NCBI RefSeq assembly: GCF_025950235.1
Contig: NZ_JAPDDT010000001.1
Location: 1-64,000, forward strand
Reading direction: 5' to 3'
Source of the DNA: Luteolibacter arcticus
GTDB taxonomy: Bacteria; Verrucomicrobiota; Verrucomicrobiia; Verrucomicrobiales; Akkermansiaceae
Length of the DNA: 64,000 nt
Shown here: positions 22,025 through 30,928 of the stretch, piece by piece
How positions within the stretch are numbered: the first letter of the stretch is position 1
Layout: every line of letters begins with the position of its first letter
Translations under genes and position numbers: made by a program
The notes under the pieces: generated by a model
Databases searched by the model: none
What the model was told of the DNA's origin: nothing
The model's input: the letters and a program-made list of their open reading frames with translations, nothing else

Positions 22025-22462
22025 ATGAAGAGTGCCCTGCCAGACCGGCGGATTCGCCGGCGTGCCGCCCGCGGTTTCCTCCTGATGGAAGTGATCCTGG
22101 CGCTCGGGATTTTCGGCATCGCGGCCACGGCCTTTGCGGTCGCCTTGCAGAAGACCGCCGATCTCGCGACGCTGACCCAGCGTGAGCTGACGACGACGCG
22201 CCTGCTCCAGAGCGCGCTGGCGGAGGCGATGTCCTACCCGGTGCTGGAAGAGGGCACCACGTCCGTCGCTGTCGAGGAGATGGCGGAGCATGGGATGGAG
22301 ATCGAGACGACCGTCGAACTGCTGCCGGAGATGGAGAACGAGGACGGGCAGATGCTTCAGGAAATGTATCGCATCGAAGTGGCGGCCCGGTGGTTCGAGA
22401 ACGGCGCTCCGCAGGAGCAGTTGGCCGAAACCTGGCGCTACTCGCGCCTGTACCAGCCATGA
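22025..22462 (+). CDS. gspI: Type II secretion minor pseudopilin GspI-like
   Basis: The 145-residue product has a basic leader (KSALPDRRIRRRAAR) and the cleavage site G-FLLMEVILALGIFGIAA. This is typical of GspI, whose motif is usually GFTLLEVLVALAI. Its start is 3 bases after the gspH stop, and its TGA overlaps the gspJ ATG (ATGA). GspI is thought to initiate the pseudopilus tip with J and K. The glutamate at +5, needed for pilin assembly, is kept. Confidence 0.8.
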   Translation: MKSALPDRRIRRRAARGFLLMEVILALGIFGIAATAFAVALQKTADLATLTQRELTTTRLLQSALAEAMSYPVLEEGTTSVAVEEMAEHGMEIETTVELLPEMENEDGQMLQEMYRIEVAARWFENGAPQEQLAETWRYSRLYQP

Positions 22463-23325
22463 ATACCAACTCCCGATATCCGGCCCGTCGCCGAGGTTTC
22501 ACATTGCTGGAAGTGGTGATCGCGATGGGGCTGCTGGCGCTGCTGGTCGGCATGATCTTCGGGTCCGCCAATGCCAACATCCAGCTCGGCAATGCGGTGG
22601 TCCAAACCCAAGCCGAGGAGAGCGAGAAGAACGCGTTCTTCGACCTGCTATCGCGGCGCTTCGGCTCGTTGCCGGGGAATACCCGCATGGAGCTGGTCTC
22701 GAAGGACATCGGCTCCCACTACACATCGGATCTCACGCTGCAGAACGTCCCGCTCGCATTCACGTGGGGCGGGACCGAGAAGGTCGCCAAGGCGGTCCAA
22801 ATTTCCACGGTGCTCAAGCGCGACGGCTATCTCGACATCGTGCTCCGCTACTACGAGGAAGAGATCATCGAGGACAGCGACAACACCCAGAGCAATGTGA
22901 AGGTGGAACCCTTCGCGGAGGTGGTGCTGCTGCAAGGCGTCCGCACCTTTGAATGGCGCGTGCTCGACGGCCGCACCATGGAGTGGCAGTATGATTGGGA
23001 TCTTGTCGGGCGCTTGCCGCTGCAGATGGAGCTGACCATCGCCTTCGGCAACCAAGGCACGCCGATGCGGCAGATTTTCTGGATCACTCCGAAACAGGAT
23101 CCCGAGGTGATGATGCGCCAACTCCAGCAGCAAGGAGCGGGCGGAGGGCAAGGACAAGGACCCGGCCAAGGCGGTGACATTCAAATTGATGTTCCGGATG
23201 GAGGTGAAGGAGGCGGTGGCGGACGAGGAAATGGTGGTGGCCGCGGAAATGGCGGAGGGGGCGGTGGCGGTCGTGGGAATGGCGGAGGGGGTGGAGGAAT
23301 GGGTCCTCCAGGAGGTAATCGATGA
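22459..23325 (+). CDS. gspJ: Type II secretion minor pseudopilin GspJ-like with glycine-rich tail
   Basis: The ATG at 22459 overlaps the gspI stop and gives 288 residues. The leader ends RRR, then G-FTLLEVVIAMGLLALLVG. The globular part includes a segment typical of GspJ (VVLLQGVRTFEWRVLDG). Unusually, the C-terminal 50-60 residues are a low-complexity GGGRGN/GGQGQGPGQG tail, absent from standard GspJ. This is a lineage-specific extension, perhaps for contact outside the pseudopilus tip. The tail's DNA holds the ribosome-binding site of the next gene. Confidence 0.82.
   Translation: MNTNSRYPARRRGFTLLEVVIAMGLLALLVGMIFGSANANIQLGNAVVQTQAEESEKNAFFDLLSRRFGSLPGNTRMELVSKDIGSHYTSDLTLQNVPLAFTWGGTEKVAKAVQISTVLKRDGYLDIVLRYYEEEIIEDSDNTQSNVKVEPFAEVVLLQGVRTFEWRVLDGRTMEWQYDWDLVGRLPLQMELTIAFGNQGTPMRQIFWITPKQDPEVMMRQLQQQGAGGGQGQGPGQGGDIQIDVPDGGEGGGGGRGNGGGRGNGGGGGGGRGNGGGGGGMGPPGGNR
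23310..23319 (+). promoter_or_regulatory. Strong ribosome-binding site of gspK
   Basis: AGGAGGTAAT lies inside the end of gspJ, two bases before the gspK ATG at 23322. It is a near-perfect match to the 16S 3' end and fixes the start. Confidence 0.75.
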
Positions 23326-24251
23326 AATCTACTTTTCCCAAACAACGCGGCTCAGCCCTCGTCGCCGTCATCTGGCTTATCGCCATCCTGGCGATGGCGA
23401 CGGTGGCGACCTTGCGGGTGGTCTCGTTTGACGTCGATCTCGGGACATCGCAGATCCACGGCTTCCGCGCCCGGCAACTGGCCGAGATGGGCATCGCCGT
23501 GGCGTCGAATCCGGCGGTGAAGCGCACCGATCCCTTGCTCAAGCAATTTTCCGGAGAGAGCGGGGAGGGCTTCGAGGCCCGTATCATTTCCGAAGGGGAA
23601 AAGTTCAATATCAACGCCATCCTGCTGCGGGGCGACGAGCAGCTTCTCAAGTCGATGTTCAGCGACTGGGGCCTGACGCTGGACGAGTGCCAGATGCTAG
23701 TGGACGGCCTGATGGACTGGGTGGACCAGAACGACGAGGTCGGCCTCAATGGCGCGGAGTCGGACTGGTATCTGGAACAAGGCAGGCTTAACCAGCCCTT
23801 CAACCGGCCCTTCTACAACCTCGATGAAGTGCGGTTGGTGCGTGGCATGGATTACGTGGAGGCGATGAAGCCGGACTGGCGGAATTGGTTCACGATCTGG
23901 AGTTCCGGCGCGCTCGATTTGAACGAGGCATCGGCCGAACTGATTGCCGCCGCTGCCGAGATCACTCCTGAGGACGCGAACGTGATTCCCGAGACGGTCC
24001 GCGGGATCGATGGGATCCGCGATACCGACGACGACGCGCCGTTTCAATCCGTCGAACAAGCGCTTGCGCTTCTGGGCGTGGACGGCAACGTGCGCCCCGA
24101 GATTTCCGCCCGTATGACCGTGAACGATACAACGACCCGCTTGGAAAGCATCGGCACTGTCGCCGGGGCGAAGCGGAAAATCACGGTCATCGTGCGCAAC
24201 CGAACCGGGAGACCGGCGGTTTTGGAACGAACCGAGGAGGTGATGCCTTGA
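23322..24251 (+). CDS. gspK: Type II secretion pseudopilin GspK-like
   Basis: GspK caps the pseudopilus tip. The 309-residue product has a GspK-type leader without the +5 glutamate: G-SALVAVIWLIAILAMATVATLRV. The body contains FEARIISEGEKFNINAIL, LVDGLMDWVDQNDE and SSGALDLNEASAELIAAA, the saposin-like, SAM-like and helix-hairpin-helix features of the family. The start overlaps the gspJ stop (ATGA) and is set by an excellent Shine-Dalgarno sequence. The stop overlaps the TTG start of the next gene, so translation is probably coupled. Confidence 0.88.
   Translation: MKSTFPKQRGSALVAVIWLIAILAMATVATLRVVSFDVDLGTSQIHGFRARQLAEMGIAVASNPAVKRTDPLLKQFSGESGEGFEARIISEGEKFNINAILLRGDEQLLKSMFSDWGLTLDECQMLVDGLMDWVDQNDEVGLNGAESDWYLEQGRLNQPFNRPFYNLDEVRLVRGMDYVEAMKPDWRNWFTIWSSGALDLNEASAELIAAAAEITPEDANVIPETVRGIDGIRDTDDDAPFQSVEQALALLGVDGNVRPEISARMTVNDTTTRLESIGTVAGAKRKITVIVRNRTGRPAVLERTEEVMP
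24235..24244 (+). promoter_or_regulatory. Ribosome-binding site deciding the TTG start of gspL
   Basis: AGGAGGTGAT ends three bases before a TTG at 24248. Together they support the non-ATG start, which overlaps the gspK stop. Confidence 0.7.
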
Positions 24252-25495
24252 GCAAACAACAGGAAATGTCGCTGCTGGTCCCGGGAGTGCGGGGCTGGGA
24301 AATCTGGAAGCAAGCTACGACCGGAGGCTTCGTATTGCAATCGGCCGACGGACCTGCGCGTGCCTCGGAGCTAACGAATTTGCCGGGCGGGAACCTCGCC
24401 ATGCTATTCCCGGTGAGGGGCTTTCACGCCTTGCCCTTCAAGGCATCGAGCGCGGATGACTCGCTTTTCGACGATCTGGCGGCGATGCACGCCGAGCGGC
24501 TCGGGGTGCGTGCCGATCCGATGGCTGGCCAGCTTTCCGATACCTTCCTGATCACCAAGGAGGAGGAATCCGCCACCTTGCTCGGGGTGGTGCTGAAGTC
24601 TCCCGGCGATGGCGATCTGCCGCCGCGCAGTCCTAAGGAATTCGATCTTTCCGCCCGCGCCTATCCGGTGCGTGGCGAGGCGATTGCGGTATGGATGGAG
24701 TTCGGCCGCTGGGTCTTCGCCATCTTCCGGAACGGCAAGCTACTCTACTCCCAAGCCACCTCGAGCGGTGGGGCGGCACCCGATGGGGCCTGCCTGAAGG
24801 AAATCCAGCTCGCGCTGGGCCAGATGGCGATCCAGGGACTGCAGATCAAGCCCGAGGCGGTCCATGTTTGGTCGCCGGAGGGTGATGCGGGAAGCGCTGG
24901 CAGCCTGACCGATGCATTCCACGTCCCGGTCAAGGTCACGCCGCGCCCGGATCCGGTGCTGCCGGAACCGCGCAGCAAGCTGCTGCCAGCCGACGTGCGT
25001 GCGGCCCGCCGTGCCGCCAAGTCCCAACAGCAAAAGGTGGCGGCGATCGCGGCGGTCGCGCTCGCCTACCTCGGCGTGGGCGGCTGGTTTGGCTACGGCT
25101 TGTGGAAGGATCATAGCCAGATCAAGAAGCTCACCGCGGAGGCCGAGTCGATCGCGCCCGAGGACGACCGCATGGCTTACGAGAAGCACCTCGCGATGTG
25201 GTCCGAGCTCGATCTGGTGGTCGATGGCAACAAGGCCCCGGTGGAACTGATGTCACGGGTGGCCAAGGCGATACCGCTCAACCAGGTGGTGCGCCTCAAG
25301 CTCGCGGAGATCAACGCCAACGAGATCAAACTTGACGGCGAAGCCCTGCAGGCTGGGCCGGCCAGCCAATTCGGTGTGACGCTCACCCGTAGCCTGCCGG
25401 AGTTCAAGTGGGAGACCCCGCCACCGAGCAGCGGCTCGAAGGGCTGGACCTTCCGATTCAACGGCACCCGCCCGGATAGCAATCTCACGCCGTGA
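24248..25495 (+). CDS. gspL: GspL/PilMN-like inner-membrane secretion protein
   Basis: In type II secretion, GspL links the cytoplasmic ATPase to the periplasmic apparatus. The 415 residues show a cytoplasmic N-terminal region of about 255 residues with a degenerate actin-like (PilM/GspL) pattern (EIQLALGQMAIQGLQIKP...VHVWSPEG). A single membrane helix follows (VAAIAAVALAYLGVGGWFGYGL, about 260-285), then a periplasmic ferredoxin-like segment as in PilN/GspL. Sequence identity to classical GspL is low, so the call depends on topology and position between K and M. Translation starts at TTG with a strong ribosome-binding site. Confidence 0.68.
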   Translation: MSKQQEMSLLVPGVRGWEIWKQATTGGFVLQSADGPARASELTNLPGGNLAMLFPVRGFHALPFKASSADDSLFDDLAAMHAERLGVRADPMAGQLSDTFLITKEEESATLLGVVLKSPGDGDLPPRSPKEFDLSARAYPVRGEAIAVWMEFGRWVFAIFRNGKLLYSQATSSGGAAPDGACLKEIQLALGQMAIQGLQIKPEAVHVWSPEGDAGSAGSLTDAFHVPVKVTPRPDPVLPEPRSKLLPADVRAARRAAKSQQQKVAAIAAVALAYLGVGGWFGYGLWKDHSQIKKLTAEAESIAPEDDRMAYEKHLAMWSELDLVVDGNKAPVELMSRVAKAIPLNQVVRLKLAEINANEIKLDGEALQAGPASQFGVTLTRSLPEFKWETPPPSSGSKGWTFRFNGTRPDSNLTP

Positions 25496-25547
25496 TTTAC
25501 CGACAAGATTCCCGCCCGGCGGCATTTCCCTCCCGTTCCTACGATTC

Positions 25548-26213
25548 ATGAGCGACCGCGAAAAGAAATTGGTGATGTTTTTCGGCCTCGCGGCGTTCGT
25601 GCTGGTCAACTTCTTCGCGATCTCCTGGTTCCAATCCCAGAAGGAGAAGATTGCCCGGCAGCTGACCGATGCGAAGGGCAAGGTGGCCGTGGCTCAAGCC
25701 ACCGCGGACAACTACGACACGGTGGTCGATGAAATGAATTGGCTCGGCGACAAGAGTCCCGCGCCGAAGACCGGACAGCTGGTCGCCACCGAACTCGAGA
25801 CGTACGCCTCGAACCAGGCCACGACCCACCAGCTCGAGATCAAGCGGCGGGCGATCAAGCCGAACGACGAAACCGGGGTTTATTTCAACCGCGCCAAGGT
25901 GGAGTTCAACGTGACCGGTCGCGAAGACTCGCTCTACCGCTGGCTGGATCGGCTCCAGATGCCGGACCAGTTCAAGGCAGTCACTTCCATGCGACTTTCG
26001 CCGGACGCCAAGGACGACACCAAGATCGATGCCACCATCGAGGTGGAACAGTGGTACATTCCCTTGGTCGAAGGTACCGACACGTCCATGCCGGAGGAAA
26101 CGCCGGCCCCCGGCCCCGAAGCCGCACCGGCTCCGGCACCCGGGGTTGCCCCGACGCCCGAGGCCACGCCGGCCCCGGCACCCGAAGCCATCAACCCGCC
26201 AGGAACCGAATGA
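25548..26213 (+). CDS. gspM: GspM/PilO-like inner-membrane secretion protein
   Basis: The product has 221 residues: a short cytoplasmic start, one membrane helix (VMFFGLAAFVLVNFFAISWF, residues 9-28), a coiled-coil stretch, and a ferredoxin-like domain ending about residue 170. This is the GspM/PilO plan; such proteins pair with GspL/PilN in the inner-membrane platform. The last 45 residues are a Pro/Ala-rich tail (PAPGPEAAPAPAPG...), possibly crossing the peptidoglycan. It lies 52 bases after gspL, and its stop overlaps the start of the next gene. Confidence 0.68.
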   Translation: MSDREKKLVMFFGLAAFVLVNFFAISWFQSQKEKIARQLTDAKGKVAVAQATADNYDTVVDEMNWLGDKSPAPKTGQLVATELETYASNQATTHQLEIKRRAIKPNDETGVYFNRAKVEFNVTGREDSLYRWLDRLQMPDQFKAVTSMRLSPDAKDDTKIDATIEVEQWYIPLVEGTDTSMPEETPAPGPEAAPAPAPGVAPTPEATPAPAPEAINPPGTE

Positions 26214-26842
26214 AAACGATCGCATTCCTTACACTCCTTCTCGCAGGCACCAGTGCTTTTGCCGCCCCACCGGTGAAGAAGCCAGTGACGAGCTATCTGC
26301 ATCTCTCCCAGAACTCGCCATTCACCGCCAAGCCGCCTCCGCCCGCCGGTCCCCAGGCAGTGGACAACTTCGAAGACTGGGCGCTCGGTGGCGTCTCCGA
26401 GGTCGAAGGCGGTTACATGGTGACCTTGGTTCACAAGAAGAACCAAGGCGAGACCCAGATCATCAAGCCGCGCGGAACCGTCCACAATGCCAAGGAGGAG
26501 ATGACGTGGCTCAATCCCGGCGATCCCAAGGCCTTCAAGGTGGATAGCGTGAAGTATGGCAAGACGTCTTGGAAAGACACCACCGTGACGATCTCCACCG
26601 GCGGCAAGACCGGGACCGTGAAATTCGACGACAAGCAGCTCGCACCTGCAGCCGCCGCGGCCCCAGCCCAAAACCGCCAGCAGGGACAACCCGGCCAACC
26701 GCCGCAGCCTGGTCAGGCCGTTCCTGCTCCCGCGGCCGGCCAACCCGGCCAGCAGCCAAGCAATCGCCCGCCACGCCAGCGGGTGCTGCCTCCCGCTCCA
26801 AATGGTCAACAGCCGCAAGGCCAAGGCCGCCCCAATCGCTAA
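26210..26842 (+). CDS. Exported protein in the type II secretion operon, possible GspC/PilP analogue
   Basis: I do not recognise a named family. The 210 residues start with a Sec signal (MKTIAFLTLLLAGTSAFA). A small beta domain follows (about 50-140; WALGGVSEVEGGYMVTLVHKK...QIIKPRGT), then a long Pro/Gln/Gly tail (QGQPGQPPQPGQ...). The beta domain's LGGVSE...GYMVTL pattern recalls the homology region of GspC or the PilP beta-sandwich that touches the secretin. GspC is otherwise absent and this gene sits just before the secretin, so I infer that it connects GspL/M to GspD. The start overlaps the gspM stop; the gap to gspD is 10 bases. Confidence 0.6.
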   Translation: MKTIAFLTLLLAGTSAFAAPPVKKPVTSYLHLSQNSPFTAKPPPPAGPQAVDNFEDWALGGVSEVEGGYMVTLVHKKNQGETQIIKPRGTVHNAKEEMTWLNPGDPKAFKVDSVKYGKTSWKDTTVTISTGGKTGTVKFDDKQLAPAAAAAPAQNRQQGQPGQPPQPGQAVPAPAAGQPGQQPSNRPPRQRVLPPAPNGQQPQGQGRPNR

Positions 26843-26852
26843 GTTTTTCCCA

Positions 26853-29315
26853 ATGTTGCCCAAATCGCATTTCCTCCTCGCCGGCCTGATCGCGTCCGGG
26901 ACCGCGCTTGCCCAAGTGCCGCAACCGCCACCGGCTGGAGCTCCTATCCAGCCCGGCGTGGTGCCGCCGAACAACCCTGCGGCGCTGGCCCAGAAGGTGA
27001 AGCAGGACGGCTTCCTGGAGCCGAAGATCAACGGCGAACGCCTAGCCGAGCTCTACTCCGAGCTGACCGGCCGACGCGTGACCGTGAGCAATGCCGCCAT
27101 TGCCGCCGAGTTCCGCTTCGTGCAGCAGGGTCCGATCACCTACGGGGAAGCGGCCGAACTACTCAAGATCGCTGCCGTCCTCGAGGGGTTTGTTTTCATT
27201 CCATCTGGCGAGAACCACGACAAGCTGCTGTATTCGCAGAGCGTCGCCCAGGCACCGGATGAAGATTTGCCGTTCATCACCGATGCCGCCGACTTGCCGG
27301 AAGGCGAGCAGGTCGTCACCTATGTGATGCCGCTCAAGCACATCAAGCCGGATGAGGTCGTGCGCGCCTTCACCGCCGTGGTGAAGCAATTTGGCAGTTA
27401 CGGTTCGATCGCCGCGGTGCCGAATGCCGCGAGCGTGATCATCACCGAGAACACCTCGCTGATCCGCCGCTTGATCGAACTCCAGGACGTCATCGACGTG
27501 CCCAAGAGCGACGTCGGCACGAAGTTCATCAAGGTCCAGTACGCCGACGTGCAGGAGCTTTCCGAGATCCTCAACGAAATCCTCAATACCCAGCAGCAGC
27601 AGCAGAGCACGGCGGGCGTCCAGCGCGTGGGCGGGGCTCCCGCGACACCGGCGGCGCCCCAGCCGGGTGGGGCTGCACCAGTCGCCACCCAGGGTGGTGC
27701 GAGCGGAGCCGAAGGCGGCGGGGCAGGGGAAGACGTGCCGATCCAGATCGTGCCGAGTACCCGCACCAACCAGATCTTCGCGATGGGCCGGCCGGTGGAC
27801 ATCGTCTTCGTGGAAAGCCTGATCGCGGGCTTCGACACGCCGACCGACACGCGCAACTATCTTCGCCGCAAGCTGAAGTTCCTGGCCGTGGCGGATTTCC
27901 TGCCGGTGGCCGAGCAAGCGCTGCAGCGCGCCTTCGGCGGCTCGTCCACGCAAGGTGGCGCTACCGGCGGCGGCGGAGCGGCGGGCGGCGGCGGTCGCTC
28001 GGGCGCGAACTTCGGTTCCGGCGGCGGCAACACCTCCCGCACCAACCAAACCTCGCGCGGCGGCAACAGCAGTAGCAATCGCTCCGGCGGCAGCAACTTC
28101 GGCAGCAATCAAGGGGGCGGCAGCTCCTTTGGTGGCGGTGGTAGCGGCGGTGGCTTCGGCGGTGGCAGCACTGGCGGCGGCGGAGGGGGCGGCGAGACCC
28201 TCGTCAACAACGCGCCGACTGCCCAACTCGTGGGACGCACCTTGCTGGTCGCCGACAACATCACCAACTCGCTCGTGGTCCAAGGCCCGCCGGCCAGCCT
28301 CGAAGTGGTCAACCAGCTCCTCGACGAGATCGACGTGAAGGCGGAGCAGGTGATGATTTCCTGCGTCTTCGGCCAACTCACGCTGACCGACGACCTGAAC
28401 TACGGCCTCGACTTCCTCCGCGAGGTGGAAAACCGCGGCGACAATTCGATCGGTGGTCGTGGCGGCAGCGGCATTGCCCCGTCGCTTCCCCTCGATGGCA
28501 GCGCGTTCAATCCCGGCAGCCTCGCGGCCACCGCCGGTCTAGGCATCTACGGGAAAATCGGCCCTTACCTGAACGTTTACCTCGAAGCCCTCCAAGCGAC
28601 CACCAAGTTCAATATCGTCGCCCGGCCAACCGTGTTCATGGCGAACAACCAGACCGGCTTGATCCGCAGCGGCCAGCAGATCGCGGTGCCGACCAATAGC
28701 TTCAACAGCGGCTCCACGGGCCAAAGCACCAACATCGACTATCGCGACGTGGTGCTCGATCTGGAAGTCACCCCGCTGGTCAACTCGCCGGATGAAATCA
28801 CGCTCCACATCACGGTGCAGAATGATGAAGTCGTCGGCAGCCAGGTGATCGAGGGGGTCGGCGAAGTGCCCACCATTTCGACCCGCCTGTTGGACACGAC
28901 GGTCACCGTGCCGAATAACGAGACGATCGTGCTCGGCGGCTTGATCACCACGCGCAACAACCAGAGCCGCTCCGGGATCCCGCTGCTCAGCCAGATCCCC
29001 TACATCGGCGGGCTCTTTGGTAGCACCGACAACAAAACCGACCGCGAGGAGCTGCTGGTCTTCATCCAGCCGAAGATCATCAACGACAAGGGCTCACTCT
29101 ACGACGGCCAGGCCGACGTTGATTCCCGCTACAAGTTCGACGACGAGAACCGCGATATCATCGACGGCCCCGGCGTGCTGCCGACCAAGGGCGCGCTCGA
29201 CAAGCCTGCGGGTTCCGGCAAGGCTCCGAACGCGGCCCCGGTCGAGATCATCGAAGAGGAACCCGCTCCGCGGCGCGTTTCCAGCCGTCCGACGGGCTTC
29301 ATCAAGAATCGCTGA
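26853..29315 (+). CDS. gspD: Type II secretion secretin GspD
   Basis: GspD forms the outer-membrane channel. The ATG at 26853 gives 820 residues with a signal ending TALAQV. Periplasmic N domains follow (VTYVMPLKHIKPDEVVRAF, FIKVQYADVQELSEILNEIL). The secretin core contains VEVTPLVNSPDEITL-like strands and the hallmark VPNNETIVLGGLI...IPLLSQIPYIGGLFG. A large low-complexity insert of Gly/Ser/Asn (about residues 366-448, bases 27950-28195) splits the N3 region and has no counterpart in E. coli GspD. The C-terminus continues about 65 residues past the barrel. No pilotin gene is visible. A strong terminator follows. Confidence 0.93.
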   Translation: MLPKSHFLLAGLIASGTALAQVPQPPPAGAPIQPGVVPPNNPAALAQKVKQDGFLEPKINGERLAELYSELTGRRVTVSNAAIAAEFRFVQQGPITYGEAAELLKIAAVLEGFVFIPSGENHDKLLYSQSVAQAPDEDLPFITDAADLPEGEQVVTYVMPLKHIKPDEVVRAFTAVVKQFGSYGSIAAVPNAASVIITENTSLIRRLIELQDVIDVPKSDVGTKFIKVQYADVQELSEILNEILNTQQQQQSTAGVQRVGGAPATPAAPQPGGAAPVATQGGASGAEGGGAGEDVPIQIVPSTRTNQIFAMGRPVDIVFVESLIAGFDTPTDTRNYLRRKLKFLAVADFLPVAEQALQRAFGGSSTQGGATGGGGAAGGGGRSGANFGSGGGNTSRTNQTSRGGNSSSNRSGGSNFGSNQGGGSSFGGGGSGGGFGGGSTGGGGGGGETLVNNAPTAQLVGRTLLVADNITNSLVVQGPPASLEVVNQLLDEIDVKAEQVMISCVFGQLTLTDDLNYGLDFLREVENRGDNSIGGRGGSGIAPSLPLDGSAFNPGSLAATAGLGIYGKIGPYLNVYLEALQATTKFNIVARPTVFMANNQTGLIRSGQQIAVPTNSFNSGSTGQSTNIDYRDVVLDLEVTPLVNSPDEITLHITVQNDEVVGSQVIEGVGEVPTISTRLLDTTVTVPNNETIVLGGLITTRNNQSRSGIPLLSQIPYIGGLFGSTDNKTDREELLVFIQPKIINDKGSLYDGQADVDSRYKFDDENRDIIDGPGVLPTKGALDKPAGSGKAPNAAPVEIIEEEPAPRRVSSRPTGFIKNR

Positions 29316-29339
29316 AATCCGGCGCAAAATCGATTCCCG

Positions 29340-29370
29340 GGGGCCGCAGACATGCATTCTGCGGCCCCTT
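29340..29370 (+). terminator. Terminator of the type II secretion operon
   Basis: An 11-bp perfect stem (GGGGCCGCAGA at 29340-29350 pairs with TCTGCGGCCCC at 29358-29368) follows the gspD stop by about 25 bases. Only TT follows, so it is strong in structure but short in its T-run. Confidence 0.65.
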
Positions 29371-29469
29371 GCGTTCCGGTACTTGCCAAAGCCCGGGAAC
29401 GGGTCTCAGTTTGTGGCGCAGACCTCCGGAGACGCCCGGAAACTTACAAAAACCTCGCAATTTCGCTCC

Positions 29470-30861
29470 ATGCCTGAAATCACCGAAGCGGACCTCGCAC
29501 CGAATGTGAAGGCCCTGTACCTGAAGGCCATCAGCGCCGTTCAGACCAATAACCACGGCTATGCCGTCAAGCTGCTCCAGAGCGTGCTGAAGGACGCGCC
29601 GACCTTCCTCGGCGGCCGCCAGATTCTTCGGAACTGCGAGTCCATCGTTGTCGGCGGCCCGCAGAAGGGCTCCAAGATCTTCGGGATCAAGACCGGCGGC
29701 ATGGGGCTCGGAAGAGTCGCCGGGCAGGTGAAGAAGGACCCGGCAGCCGCGCTCGTCATGATCGAGGAGGTGCTGGAGAAGGATCCTTACAATCCCGAAG
29801 CCAACGACCTGCTGTTTGAGGCCTTCAATGCGATGGGCCTGCCGGACCACGCGGCTTTCGCGCTGGAAACGGTCCGCAAGGGACATCCCGAGGAAGCCAA
29901 GCCGCTCCACAAGCTGGCCGAGTTCTATCTCCATCGCGACGATCCGGGCAAGGCCGCCGACGTCTATCGCGACATCATCAAGCATCACCCGACCGACTCC
30001 ACCGCGATCAAGGGCGAGAAGGATTGCACCGCCCGTGCCTCGATGCAAAAGGGCGGCTGGAGTGAAACCGCCAGCATGGCCGACCTCCAACGCAACAAGG
30101 GTGAGGCCGCCGAACTCGATGCTGCCAGCAAGAGTGGTCTGACCCGCGATCAGCTCGAGGACCGCCGTGATCGTCTCATCCTGAAGTACAACGAGGATCC
30201 GAACCTGCTTCCCGTGGTCAAGGATCTTGCCGGCATCTTCGAGCAGCTCGAAGACTGGGCCAACGCCCACACCTTCTACTCGTGGGGTTTCAGCCTGAGC
30301 AATGGCGACGTGGCGCTCCAGACGAAGGCCGGGCAGATGAAGGACAAGACGGAAGAGCAGCAGCTCAAGGATCTCGAGGCGCGTGCCGCCTCCAATCCTG
30401 ACGATCCGGAAGTCCAAGCCCTGCTCGCCGAGCGTAAGGCGACCCGTACCGCCGAAGCGGTCGAGGAAGCCAAGGCACGCGTCGATTCCAACCCGACCGA
30501 CCCGCTGCTGCGCTACCAACTGGGCATGGCGTACTACAACTCCGGCGACTACAGCAACGCCATCCCTCACCTCCAGCAGGCCAAGCGCAACCCGCACATC
30601 CAGTCGAAGGTGTTGCTTCTCCTCGGCCGGACCTTCAAGGCCAAGGGCATGCTCGACATGGCTGCCAAGCAGCTCACCGACGCGCTGGCCGACCTCATCG
30701 GCATGGACAACGTCAAGAAGGAAGTCCTCTACGAGAAGGGCCTCATTCACGAGCAGATGGGCGACCAGCAAGGAGCGCTCGATTCCTTCAAGCAGATCTA
30801 CGAAGTCGACTACGGCTACCGCGACGTGGCCCAACGCGTCGAGTCGTCCTACGGCGGCTGA
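29470..30861 (+). CDS. Cytoplasmic tetratricopeptide-repeat protein
   Basis: The 463-residue protein lacks a signal peptide or membrane helix. It contains several TPR units (ALYLKAISAVQTNNHGYAVKLLQSVLKDAP; PLHKLAEFYLHRDDPGKAADVYRDIIKHHP; LRYQLGMAYYNSGDYSNAIPHLQQAKRNP), separated by a helical charged stretch with two AR..(S/A)NP(D/T)DP motifs. TPRs mediate protein-protein contacts; the partner is unknown. It follows the secretion operon on the same strand but behind a terminator-like hairpin, so a functional link to secretion is only positional. The start at 29470 (MPEITEADL) is preferred to a longer frame that overlaps gspD. Confidence 0.8.
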   Translation: MPEITEADLAPNVKALYLKAISAVQTNNHGYAVKLLQSVLKDAPTFLGGRQILRNCESIVVGGPQKGSKIFGIKTGGMGLGRVAGQVKKDPAAALVMIEEVLEKDPYNPEANDLLFEAFNAMGLPDHAAFALETVRKGHPEEAKPLHKLAEFYLHRDDPGKAADVYRDIIKHHPTDSTAIKGEKDCTARASMQKGGWSETASMADLQRNKGEAAELDAASKSGLTRDQLEDRRDRLILKYNEDPNLLPVVKDLAGIFEQLEDWANAHTFYSWGFSLSNGDVALQTKAGQMKDKTEEQQLKDLEARAASNPDDPEVQALLAERKATRTAEAVEEAKARVDSNPTDPLLRYQLGMAYYNSGDYSNAIPHLQQAKRNPHIQSKVLLLLGRTFKAKGMLDMAAKQLTDALADLIGMDNVKKEVLYEKGLIHEQMGDQQGALDSFKQIYEVDYGYRDVAQRVESSYGG

Positions 30862-30884
30862 TCGTTTCTAACAATCAAAGCAAA

Positions 30885-30917
30885 GGCGCGGAGGTGAAAG
30901 CCTCCGCGCCTTTTTTT
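30885..30917 (+). terminator. Intrinsic terminator of the TPR gene
   Basis: GGCGCGGAGG (30885-30894) pairs perfectly with CCTCCGCGCC (30901-30910) around a 6-base loop and is followed by seven T residues. It is a textbook rho-independent terminator. Confidence 0.95.
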
Positions 30918-30928
30918 GAGAGGGGAGG

